Notes under the pieces: generated by a model
The model's database searches: none
What the model was told of the DNA's origin: nothing
What the model saw: only the letters and a program-made list of their open reading frames with translations
Program-made: the position numbers and the translations under genes
Shown: positions 1 to 6,262 of the stretch, one piece after another
Position numbering within the stretch: the stretch's first letter is position 1
How the letters are laid out: each line of letters begins with the position of its first letter
Assembly: GCA_903887975.1 (NCBI GenBank)
Contig: CAISSD010000074.1
Span: forward strand, 1 to 12,984
Direction: 5' to 3'
DNA: 12,984 bases
Source: an uncultured Legionellaceae bacterium
GTDB taxonomy: Bacteria > Pseudomonadota > Gammaproteobacteria > Legionellales > Legionellaceae

Positions 1-132
1 CACTTTTTCTGATTCATCATGATCGAATGAGGTTATTGCTAAATTGGTTTTTGACAATTTTTGCTCTGATTGGTTTGGACTAAACATAACTGAATACCTA
101 CTAAAATTCATTTACCGGAAGTATATACCTAA

Positions 133-411
133 CACGAATCAATTTCTGAGGATGTGGATTTTAAAATTCAACGTAAAGTTGCTACAAATGATTTTAGTAA
201 ATCGCATTTGCTGAAGGAGTTGAAAACCTTTCGGCTTGAGCTTCAATCAAACTTTACAATTCCTAATCTTACAGCAAGTGATCCAGCAGTGCGTAATGAA
301 GGAAAATATTCACGTGTTGAATTTTCTTATCCTTCGGCATTTATTCAGAATGCTACTTTAAGGCCTCTGATCTTGATTCCTTCGCGAAGTACGCTGCCGC
401 GCCTTTTTTAG
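133..411 (+). pseudogene. Possible remnant of an AbiEii-like nucleotidyltransferase gene
   Basis: An open stretch follows the stop codon at 130-132; the only candidate start is a GTG at 154, without a convincing ribosome binding site. The translated segment (about 85 residues from the GTG) includes LLKELKTFRLEL, PAVRNEGKYSRVEFSYPS and ALRPL-like text (NATLRPLILI). From memory this resembles the middle of AbiEii/AbiGii-type nucleotidyltransferases, where a 'RNEGKYSRVEFSYPS...LRPHI.vE' stretch is typical. Neither the N-terminal nucleotidyltransferase motif nor the C-terminal part is present, and the similarity stops after LRPLILI, where the reading ends in PSRSTLPRLF and a stop. Intact members are several hundred residues, so this would be a fragment. 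The family call is recalled rather than searched, so it is tentative; the piece could also be a meaningless ORF. Confidence 0.32.
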
Positions 412-568
412 AAAATTTATTTTAAGGGATGCTTACAGTTTAGGTATTTAAACAACAATCAATCTATGATAGTACTTTAGTCTACGTTTGTTTCTGTTGA
501 CAATTCAAACCTAAATCTTTGTGCTTCAAAGATCAAATTATCATGACGGATTATTAAGGATACATAGT
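412..568. promoter_or_regulatory. Leader region of the lasso locus with a candidate promoter
   Basis: I see no gene here. A perfect -35 hexamer TTGACA lies at 497-502 on the + strand; 17 bases further the -10 position (520-525, TGTGCT) matches only 3 of 6, so the promoter is weak or wrongly assigned. A TATCAT (539-544) also fits a -10 box but has no good -35 partner. The ribosome binding site AAGGA at 556-560 sits 8 bases before the ATG at 569 and decides the start of the precursor gene. Confidence 0.3.
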
Positions 569-739
569 ATGGAATACAATGTTAATGATACATCCAGTAG
601 CTCGAGTAAATTACAAAATAGCAAGAAACATCAATACATGGCTCCAGCCATCATAACTCTAGAATTAGAGGCTCAAGATATCGCTTCAGGAGGTCCTAAT
701 CCAGGTCCAGATGGCACATTTGGAAATAATGCATCATAA
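569..739 (+). CDS. Lasso peptide precursor (A protein)
   Basis: A 56-residue peptide, probably ribosomally made and then cut and cyclised by the neighbouring enzymes. The ATG at 569 is chosen over an in-frame upstream start at 521 because AAGGA at 556-560 precedes it. The leader has a polar Ser-rich N-terminus (T8-S13), then Y23-M-A-P26, the YxxP motif that leader-binding (RRE/B1) proteins recognise in lasso leaders, and a hydrophobic stretch AIITLELEAQDIAS. The C-terminus is GGPNPGPDGTFGNNAS (41-56). A Gly at 41 or 42 could be joined to the side chain of Asp48, the only Asp or Glu in the core, giving an 8- or 7-residue ring and an 8-residue tail. The usual Thr two residues before the core is missing; Ser40 fills that place if the core starts at Gly42. 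The cyclase gene begins 77 bases downstream. The lasso assignment is firm from the pairing with the cyclase; the exact cleavage site is inference. Confidence 0.8.
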   Translation: MEYNVNDTSSSSSKLQNSKKHQYMAPAIITLELEAQDIASGGPNPGPDGTFGNNAS

Positions 740-816
740 CGAATAATTCAGTGAGACTGGGCGCATCTACAGAATGCAAATTAACTAAATTTGAATAAGA
801 GCCCCATACCTATATT

Positions 817-2631
817 ATGAATCGATTGTTTGGTTATTTTTCTTTTCGTCACTCAGTCGAACAAAACATGGTGGAGAGAACAGCGTTTGAATGTCCGATA
901 TGGTCGCCTGATCATATAGGATATTTTATAGATAAATCTATTGTATTAACATCTACGCAAAGATTTATTACACCAGAATGTCAACATGCGTTGATGCCAT
1001 TTCGTCATTCAGATTCAGGATATTATATTGTAGCGGATGTCTATCTAACACAACGAGGACGTTTGTGCGATCTGTTAAATATAAGTACTGAAGTAGCTGA
1101 CGCAGAATTGATTTTGTTAGGGTATCTTAAATGGGGGGCTGATGTTCCTCGGTATCTTTCTGGTGCGTTTTGTTTCGCCATATGGAATCCATCAGATGCC
1201 TCGTTATTTATAGCGACAGATCAATTTAGCAAACGCCCATTACTATATGCTTACAAAGAGGGTCATTACTTCACTTTTGCGAATGAATTATCTCCTTTTA
1301 GCATTACATGCCCTTCATTAACAATTAATGAAAATATGTTTGCGCACGTTGCATTGGATTCGTTGCCTGATGCAGAAACTTGCTACAAAGAAGTTTTTAA
1401 ATTGTTACCTGGTCATCAATTACGCATCACAAATCGAAATATAAAACAGACTTGCTATTGGCGCTTGCAAGAACAACGACAAAAATTACCGTTTAAAACC
1501 CGTGAGGCTTATTACGAAGCATTTAGATCCATTTTTCACGAGGCGGTAAAAGACACACTGCGTAGCCCATATCCGATTACAGTACATGTTAGCGGCGGAC
1601 TTGATTCTTCATCTGTTGCAGCACAAGCGGCAGTTATATTAGAAGAACAACAACGCTCTTTATTTGGTTTCACCGCAATTCCCACTGGCCTTGAGGGACC
1701 TAGTTATCGAAGGGGTTGGCTTTATAATGAAATGCCTATAATTCAAAGCCTTTTAGAGCGTTATTCAAATATTCAACACTTTACTTATCAATCCTCATCA
1801 AAAACAGATGTTTTTCAGCTTCTACGCGAATATTATCCTTTTGTCGATCAACCCTGTCGCAACATTAGTAACATGGATTGGGTTCTTGGCGGGTATAGGC
1901 ATGCAAGGCAACAAGGTGGGCGCGTTATCCTTACTGGAGCACGAGGTAATAATACGATTTCTTGGGGAGCATACTCTTGGAAGCGATGGCTTGTGTATTG
2001 GGCAGAATTGATATCAAACATCATAAAACCACAATCGGCATACCATAATTACTTTGAGTTTTGCCATGATGATTTTATAAACAGTAAAAAAGCAAAACGA
2101 ATTTTACGCCAGAATATCGTATCTTTTACGCCCCATTTTTCACAACTTCTGAATTTTAAAAGCGCACTTGCAACGACAACATATTACCCCATTTCATTAT
2201 ATAACGGGGTACTATCTTTAGACCCAACGCTTGATTTAAATGTAGTTAAATTTTGTTATAATGTACCTGATTGGGTGTATCGCGATGGTAAAGGAACTGT
2301 AAATAACCGATTATTAGTTAGAAGGGGATTGTCTCCTCTATTACCGGATGAAATTACGACCAATACTTTTCGGGGCGAGCAAGCCGCCGATTGGTTTTTG
2401 CAATATAATGAGCACGCAACGTCGTGGTACGACCAGCTGCGCGTACTTGATAATCAAACAAACAAAATACTAAATGCTTATTATAAGCAACAAAAGTATA
2501 TGGATCTTCAATTTCAGGTTTTGCTGCCCGTTAGAAAAAATGATCCAAAAATACGAACAATGCTTGATTATTCACTAATGAGATATATGAGCTCGGCTTT
2601 TTTTCTGCATTATTTAAACGAAAAAAAATAA
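817..2631 (+). CDS. Asparagine synthetase-like lasso peptide macrolactam cyclase (C protein)
   Basis: A 604-residue homologue of class B asparagine synthetases, of the branch that closes lasso rings: it adenylates an Asp/Glu side chain of the core and joins it to the new N-terminus. The N-terminal glutaminase fold is recognisable (MNRLFGYFSF; YLSGAFCFAIW at 113-123), but the catalytic Cys2 of true glutaminases is Asn, as expected for an enzyme that needs no ammonia. The ATP pyrophosphatase loop SGGLDSSS is at 259-266. TGARGNNTISW (373-383) replaces the asparagine synthetase GxGGDE motif, and FRGEQAADW (518-526) matches the RGxQ..DW signature I associate with lasso cyclases. A stop at 796-798 in the same frame limits the start; ATG 817 has only a weak ribosome binding site. 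It lies in the same direction as the precursor gene, probably on one transcript. No B1, B2 or ABC exporter gene follows. Confidence 0.88.
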   Translation: MNRLFGYFSFRHSVEQNMVERTAFECPIWSPDHIGYFIDKSIVLTSTQRFITPECQHALMPFRHSDSGYYIVADVYLTQRGRLCDLLNISTEVADAELILLGYLKWGADVPRYLSGAFCFAIWNPSDASLFIATDQFSKRPLLYAYKEGHYFTFANELSPFSITCPSLTINENMFAHVALDSLPDAETCYKEVFKLLPGHQLRITNRNIKQTCYWRLQEQRQKLPFKTREAYYEAFRSIFHEAVKDTLRSPYPITVHVSGGLDSSSVAAQAAVILEEQQRSLFGFTAIPTGLEGPSYRRGWLYNEMPIIQSLLERYSNIQHFTYQSSSKTDVFQLLREYYPFVDQPCRNISNMDWVLGGYRHARQQGGRVILTGARGNNTISWGAYSWKRWLVYWAELISNIIKPQSAYHNYFEFCHDDFINSKKAKRILRQNIVSFTPHFSQLLNFKSALATTTYYPISLYNGVLSLDPTLDLNVVKFCYNVPDWVYRDGKGTVNNRLLVRRGLSPLLPDEITTNTFRGEQAADWFLQYNEHATSWYDQLRVLDNQTNKILNAYYKQQKYMDLQFQVLLPVRKNDPKIRTMLDYSLMRYMSSAFFLHYLNEKK

Positions 2632-2787
2632 TTTACAAACAGGCCTGGGACTAAAGATCACAACTTTTGACGCCATCTGAACGTCATTATACCGGAAAAT
2701 CTGTAACTTATATGGACATGTCATTATAATAAATTAGAGACCGGGAATGTTGCGGGGGGGATTACCCATTTTTGCAAGACGACCATA
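2632..2787. other. Non-coding stretch after the lasso cyclase
   Basis: No gene is visible on either strand. There is a short palindrome CAGGCCTG at 2640-2647 without a following T-run, so it is not a convincing terminator. A 9-base direct repeat GTCATTATA occurs at 2683-2691 and 2720-2728; the second copy contains TATAAT (2725-2730), but no good -35 lies at the right distance. A run of seven G (2754-2760) stands out in this AT-rich sequence. None of this could be assigned a role. Confidence 0.5.
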
Positions 2788-2824
2788 AATGTTCATTGAC
2801 AATGTAATCAATGAACATTATCTT
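2788..2824 (+). promoter_or_regulatory. Promoter with overlapping inverted repeat upstream of the TPR gene
   Basis: A perfect 11-base inverted repeat, AATGTTCATTG (2788-2798) and CAATGAACATT (2809-2819), is separated by 10 bases, so the arms are two helical turns apart centre to centre. A perfect -35 box TTGACA (2796-2801) starts inside the left arm and, 17 bases further, TATCTT (2819-2824, 4 of 6) is the -10 box. The arms flank and overlap the RNA polymerase contact region in the manner of a repressor operator. The gene starts at 2857, about 25 bases past the expected transcription start. A terminator is less likely because no T-run follows. Confidence 0.5.
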
Positions 2825-2856
2825 CATCATTAAATTTTATTATAAAAAACAATCAC

Positions 2857-3948
2857 ATGCTTGGAAATACACCCCATAAAAAACCATCTCAAAAAACCAA
2901 CATAATTGCCATCCCTGACCATCAAAGCACATTAAGTCCCGTTCAAGATGTACGTAAAATGATGAACAATATCCATCAAGCCGAATATTTTTTAAAAAGC
3001 GGATTGAATGAATCAGCCATCCCTTTATTGAATTTTTTGGCTGATATCAAAATAATTCAATTGAAATCATCGCTTTATTCTCGTGTTTTATTCAACTTGG
3101 GCACAGCGTATCTCAATATTAAAAAATTTAATTTAGCTTATATAAAATTCATGAGTGCACACCATTTATCTCCAACCATTGCTGCACAATCAAAAGCTGC
3201 TATGTGTCTTCGTGCTTTGGGAGGCCCACGCAAGGCTTGTGAGCACTTCAAAAAAAGTTATGAAAACAATCAAAATATTGATGCTTTATTAGGCCTTTCA
3301 TGCTGCTTGTCTGCTTTGAAAAATTTTGAAAAGGCTTCGCTAGTTTTAAGAACAGCGCTCAAAATTGAGCCTAAAAATACCATCATACTTCATATGCTGG
3401 TACCACTGTATCATAAAGTAGATGCTTATCGTGTGTTACAACCCCAGTGGTATGAATTTGCAATCAACGATCTGGCTGCCTATTTTAGACAAGAGAAACG
3501 ACTCAGTAAAGCCTTGATCCTCTTTCGTCATTTGCTTCTAGCACGTCCTAAAAATCAATATGCTTTGATATTAATTGCTCAATGTTACTATGAAATGAAT
3601 CATTATGTCGCCGCTTTAGAGACTTTAAAAAAGCTTAGAGAGCCATTCTTCGTACTCAAAAATATCGCAGATCATCTGAAGCAAAAGATACACATTGCTT
3701 GTGATGATTTGATGACAAACAAGATGCAAGCGGCATTACAAAATATGGACAAGGACGCCTACAAAGTGAGTCCAGAGGTACATCACATGGTTCATGAATC
3801 ACTAAACCAATGGGCAAAGCACCCAAGCATTCGAAAAGACATAGGCTATTTGCGATTTTTTACAGCCGAAGATCGAGCTCGTGATGAATGGGCAAGAAAA
3901 AGAAAACCAGCTCTTTATCCTCGGTATGCAGGTCGCAAAAAAATCTAA
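2857..3948 (+). CDS. TPR-repeat protein of unknown role
   Basis: A 363-residue protein without signal peptide or membrane segment, so probably cytoplasmic. From about residue 37 it is a helical solenoid of tetratricopeptide repeats: clear units run at about 73-106 (SRVLFNLGTAYLNIKKFNLAY), 109-140, 142-174 (ending ALKIEPKN) and, after a less regular region, 205-262 (ALILFRHLLLARPKN, then QCYYEMNHYVAALETLKKL). The last 30 residues are strongly basic (RARDEWARKRK...YAGRKKI), which could bind nucleic acid or a membrane, but that is a guess. No enzymatic motif is visible, and it is not a lasso leader peptidase or leader-binding protein. ATG 2857 has no good ribosome binding site, and Met35/36 (2959) is an alternative start with none better. 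The gene has its own promoter and ends in a TAA that overlaps the stop of the converging gene. Confidence 0.8.
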   Translation: MLGNTPHKKPSQKTNIIAIPDHQSTLSPVQDVRKMMNNIHQAEYFLKSGLNESAIPLLNFLADIKIIQLKSSLYSRVLFNLGTAYLNIKKFNLAYIKFMSAHHLSPTIAAQSKAAMCLRALGGPRKACEHFKKSYENNQNIDALLGLSCCLSALKNFEKASLVLRTALKIEPKNTIILHMLVPLYHKVDAYRVLQPQWYEFAINDLAAYFRQEKRLSKALILFRHLLLARPKNQYALILIAQCYYEMNHYVAALETLKKLREPFFVLKNIADHLKQKIHIACDDLMTNKMQAALQNMDKDAYKVSPEVHHMVHESLNQWAKHPSIRKDIGYLRFFTAEDRARDEWARKRKPALYPRYAGRKKI

Positions 3949-4376
3949 AGTACTTTTGATTTTAATCCAACCGATTCAATACCCGAAACAACGGCGTGCT
4001 CATCATTTTCTGATGTATCGCCACTTGCACCAACTGCGCCAATCACCTCATCATCACTGTTTAAAACAAGTACGCCACCTGGAGCAGGTATCAATCGTCC
4101 TTGTGAGGCAACCACAGCACCATGAATCAGCTCGGGTATGTCGTTGGCTTTAAGACCCAAGCCTCGTGAACCAATCCCCATCCCAAGTGCACCATAAGCT
4201 TTAGCAAACGCAATATCAAACCGCAAAATCCCTGCTTTGTCTTGACGTTGAAAGGCAATCAAGTGACCACCTGCATCAAGAACCACAACCGACATGGGTT
4301 GTAGTAATCGTTTTTTACTTTCAACAAAAGAAGCTTCAATGATGGCGTTGGCGGTTTTTAGTGTTATTTTATCCAT
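3945..4376 (-). CDS. GlcG/HbpS-like (DUF336) protein
   Basis: A 143-residue protein that fits the GlcG/HbpS (DUF336) family in length and sequence. It has an N-terminal region with 'VVVLDAGGHLIAFQRQD' (29-45), the central Gly-rich 'GALGMGIGSRGLGL', and the C-terminal hallmark of the family, PAPGGVLVL...EVIGAVGASGDTSENDEHAV. Some members bind haem or small molecules, but no single biochemical role is general, so I give no gene symbol. No signal peptide is visible; extracytoplasmic HbpS members do have one, so this copy is probably cytoplasmic. The start is supported by AAGGA about 9 bases upstream. It is the last gene of the long minus-strand run, 21 bases after the secreted protein gene, and its TAG overlaps the TAA of the converging TPR gene. 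Confidence 0.85.
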   Translation of the reverse strand: MDKITLKTANAIIEASFVESKKRLLQPMSVVVLDAGGHLIAFQRQDKAGILRFDIAFAKAYGALGMGIGSRGLGLKANDIPELIHGAVVASQGRLIPAPGGVLVLNSDDEVIGAVGASGDTSENDEHAVVSGIESVGLKSKVL

Positions 4377-4397
4377 TTTAACATCCTTATTTAAGGC

Positions 4398-5288
4398 TTA
4401 AGCATCCGCTTTTAAAAAAACATCTTGGCTCAGTAAACAAAAGGCCCCGCGTTTGGAAGGGATGACAAAACCTGCGGTCACTGAGCTATTCTGTAATGCA
4501 TTCATCAAGGTTAAATCCAGTTTGGGCGTGACGGCTTTAATGTGCCAAGGACCATCTTGATCCTCTTGGTTCACATCCAAAAATTGCGACATTAACAATG
4601 GCGCACCCTGTGCATCAAATCCACCAGCAAGCATGCCTTGCAAAATATTATTGGCTTCGGTTTTTAACGCATAAAAACCGCCACCATCATCAAATTGACA
4701 CAAAACACCCTGAGAAAAAGATGATGCATTTTCTGTTGATGTTTGCCAAATGGTTCGAAACCATGCTTTTTTAGCGGTCACAAACTCATCTTTTTCTGGT
4801 GCCAGTTGAATTTGTCCATTCAAATGCTCGGTTTGACGTACCTGCATCGACAAATAAGAGCTTAATTTTAAAACCTCTGATGGTGTGCTTGATGCGGTTA
4901 ATAAATCGACTTTAAAATTAAACCCCTGCTTTTTGGCATTTTTGATCCCAAAAATCCACGTGTCATTAATAGGGTTAAAACGCAAAAATGCATCACCAAC
5001 ATGCCAATTAATGTTGCTTGTATCATGAACTTCGCCTTTGGCTTCTGCTTGAATCAATACTTTATTATGTTGTGCATCAAACAATGCCGATTCGACTTCT
5101 GCTTTTTGTGCGTCTTGTTGCCATTTAAAATAATAACCATAACGCTCACCTTGTTCATTTTCCACCACACCAGAAAAAATCCAATTGGCCGGCAACACAA
5201 CTGCAGGAGGTTCTGTCTCAAGTGCATGTAAAACACCACCAAACATGAGTAACAACATCAAAAAGCAATGCATACCAAACCTCCTCAT
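4398..5288 (-). CDS. Secreted lipocalin-like protein (CrtC/AttH-type, tentative)
   Basis: A 296-residue protein with an N-terminal signal peptide (MRRFG, then a hydrophobic core MHCFLMLLLMFGGVL, probable cleavage after HA at 21-22), so it acts in the periplasm or outside the cell. The mature part begins with NWIFSGVVENEQGERYGYYF (35-54), which resembles the opening of the CrtC/AttH lipocalin-like fold (W.f.G....G..yGy). Later features of the same type are AWFRTIWQ (175-182) and FDDGGGFYALK (199-209). The fold call is by recalled pattern, and no substrate can be named. The start ATGA overlaps the lpxK stop by 4 bases. Met6 (5273) is preceded by AGGAGG with ideal spacing and could be the true start, but using it would remove the RR that gives the signal peptide its positive end. 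Translational coupling to lpxK suggests a cell-envelope role. Confidence 0.7.
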   Translation of the reverse strand: MRRFGMHCFLMLLLMFGGVLHALETEPPAVVLPANWIFSGVVENEQGERYGYYFKWQQDAQKAEVESALFDAQHNKVLIQAEAKGEVHDTSNINWHVGDAFLRFNPINDTWIFGIKNAKKQGFNFKVDLLTASSTPSEVLKLSSYLSMQVRQTEHLNGQIQLAPEKDEFVTAKKAWFRTIWQTSTENASSFSQGVLCQFDDGGGFYALKTEANNILQGMLAGGFDAQGAPLLMSQFLDVNQEDQDGPWHIKAVTPKLDLTLMNALQNSSVTAGFVIPSKRGAFCLLSQDVFLKADA

Positions 5289-6262
5289 AAAAGCTCCCTT
5301 AATTGTTCATGCGTCCAAAATGCTTGCCAAAATGCTGCATCAATCTCAGCAGTTACCGGTAAAAAATACATCTTTGATGTCGCAAAAGTGCGACACTTTA
5401 CTGCATCCTTTTCAGTCATCACCAAAAAAGGTTCTGAAACATCTAAATCTTGCTTAGAAAAAGCATGATGATCCGGAAAAACATAAGGCTGAAAATGAAG
5501 CCCCATCGACGACAATGCATCAAAAAATCGCTTTGGATGCCCAATTCCAGTCACAGCCGCGATGGTTTGATTAAAATGGGTTATGGGCTTTGTTGTACCA
5601 TCAACCAACGATGTCAATCCACCAAGTTTCATCTTCATGGTGTAAGCATCGGGATATTCTCCACCATTAATCACCAAAAAATCAACCGATCTGATGCGAT
5701 TCAAAGACTCACGCAAAGGACCAGCAGGATGACTCAACCCATTTCCAAAACGGCGAACACCATCAATCACCACCACCTCAATGGCCCTGGGCATGGCATA
5801 ATGCTGTAGACCATCATCACTAATGATGATTTGACATTGATGATGGTGCAATAAATAATGAACCGCCTTCATGCGCTTTTTGGCGATCACGACCGGGCAA
5901 CACGTTTGTTGAGCCAAAAGCAAGGGCTCATCCCCCACCCATAAAGCATCATCATCCACATTCACTTCATAAGGAAAACATCGAACCTTAGCACGATAGC
6001 CCCGACTCACAATGCCAACCCTAAGACCACGCTCCGTACATGCTCGCGCAATGCTGATGACCAGCGGTGTTTTTCCCACGCCACCGGCCGTTATATTGCC
6101 CACCACCACAATCGGAACATCAATAGGGCGCTGTATCCAACGCTCTAAAAACCAACGCCGACAAACAACAATCACGCTAAATACCAAAGCAAAAGGATAC
6201 AATACCTTTTGCAGAACGTGTTTTTGATACCAAATGTGTTCGATTAAGTTTAAACCAAACAT
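5285..6262 (-). CDS. lpxK: Tetraacyldisaccharide 4'-kinase
   Basis: LpxK phosphorylates the 4' position of the tetraacyldisaccharide precursor to give lipid IVA, at the inner face of the inner membrane. The protein is 325 residues, normal for the family. It has an N-terminal membrane anchor (about 20-34), the P-loop GNITAGGVGKT (55-65), GDEPLLLA (110-117) and the family motif SDDGLQHY (148-155). I chose ATG 6262 (MFGLNLIEHIW) over an in-frame start at 6301 because it matches LpxK N-termini and has AGGAAG upstream; the longer form would add 13 unlikely residues lying inside msbA. It overlaps msbA by 13 bases and the next gene by 4, so it is translationally coupled on both sides. The msbA-lpxK order is the classical one in gammaproteobacteria. 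Confidence 0.97.
   Translation of the reverse strand: MFGLNLIEHIWYQKHVLQKVLYPFALVFSVIVVCRRWFLERWIQRPIDVPIVVVGNITAGGVGKTPLVISIARACTERGLRVGIVSRGYRAKVRCFPYEVNVDDDALWVGDEPLLLAQQTCCPVVIAKKRMKAVHYLLHHHQCQIIISDDGLQHYAMPRAIEVVVIDGVRRFGNGLSHPAGPLRESLNRIRSVDFLVINGGEYPDAYTMKMKLGGLTSLVDGTTKPITHFNQTIAAVTGIGHPKRFFDALSSMGLHFQPYVFPDHHAFSKQDLDVSEPFLVMTEKDAVKCRTFATSKMYFLPVTAEIDAAFWQAFWTHEQLRELL

Noticed and set aside
473..483. 11-base identity TACTTTAGTCT shared with 9516-9526, possible common regulatory site
   Set aside because: About twenty 11-base matches are expected by chance between pairs of positions in 13 kb, and the first copy lacks the inverted arm.
1808..2011. Hydrophobic short ORF inside the cyclase gene
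   Set aside because: Out-of-frame shadow within a well-conserved coding region, without a ribosome binding site.
817..2631. True glutamine-dependent asparagine synthetase
   Set aside because: Cys2 is replaced by Asn, the GxGGDE motif is TGARGNN, and it follows a lasso-type precursor.
2640..2647. CAGGCCTG as a terminator for the lasso operon
   Set aside because: The stem is only 4 base pairs without a loop and no T-run follows.
2683..2728. Direct repeat GTCATTATA twice, possible insertion footprint
   Set aside because: Nine AT-rich bases, 37 apart, with no element between them and no terminal inverted repeats.
2857..3948. TPR protein as a lasso maturation B protein
   Set aside because: It has neither the Cys-His-Asp pattern of the leader peptidase nor an RRE-like winged helix; it is a clear TPR solenoid with its own promoter.
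3881..4153. Plus-strand His/Gln-rich ORF across the convergent junction
   Set aside because: It is antisense to the GlcG-like gene; its odd composition is what reverse reading of that gene gives.
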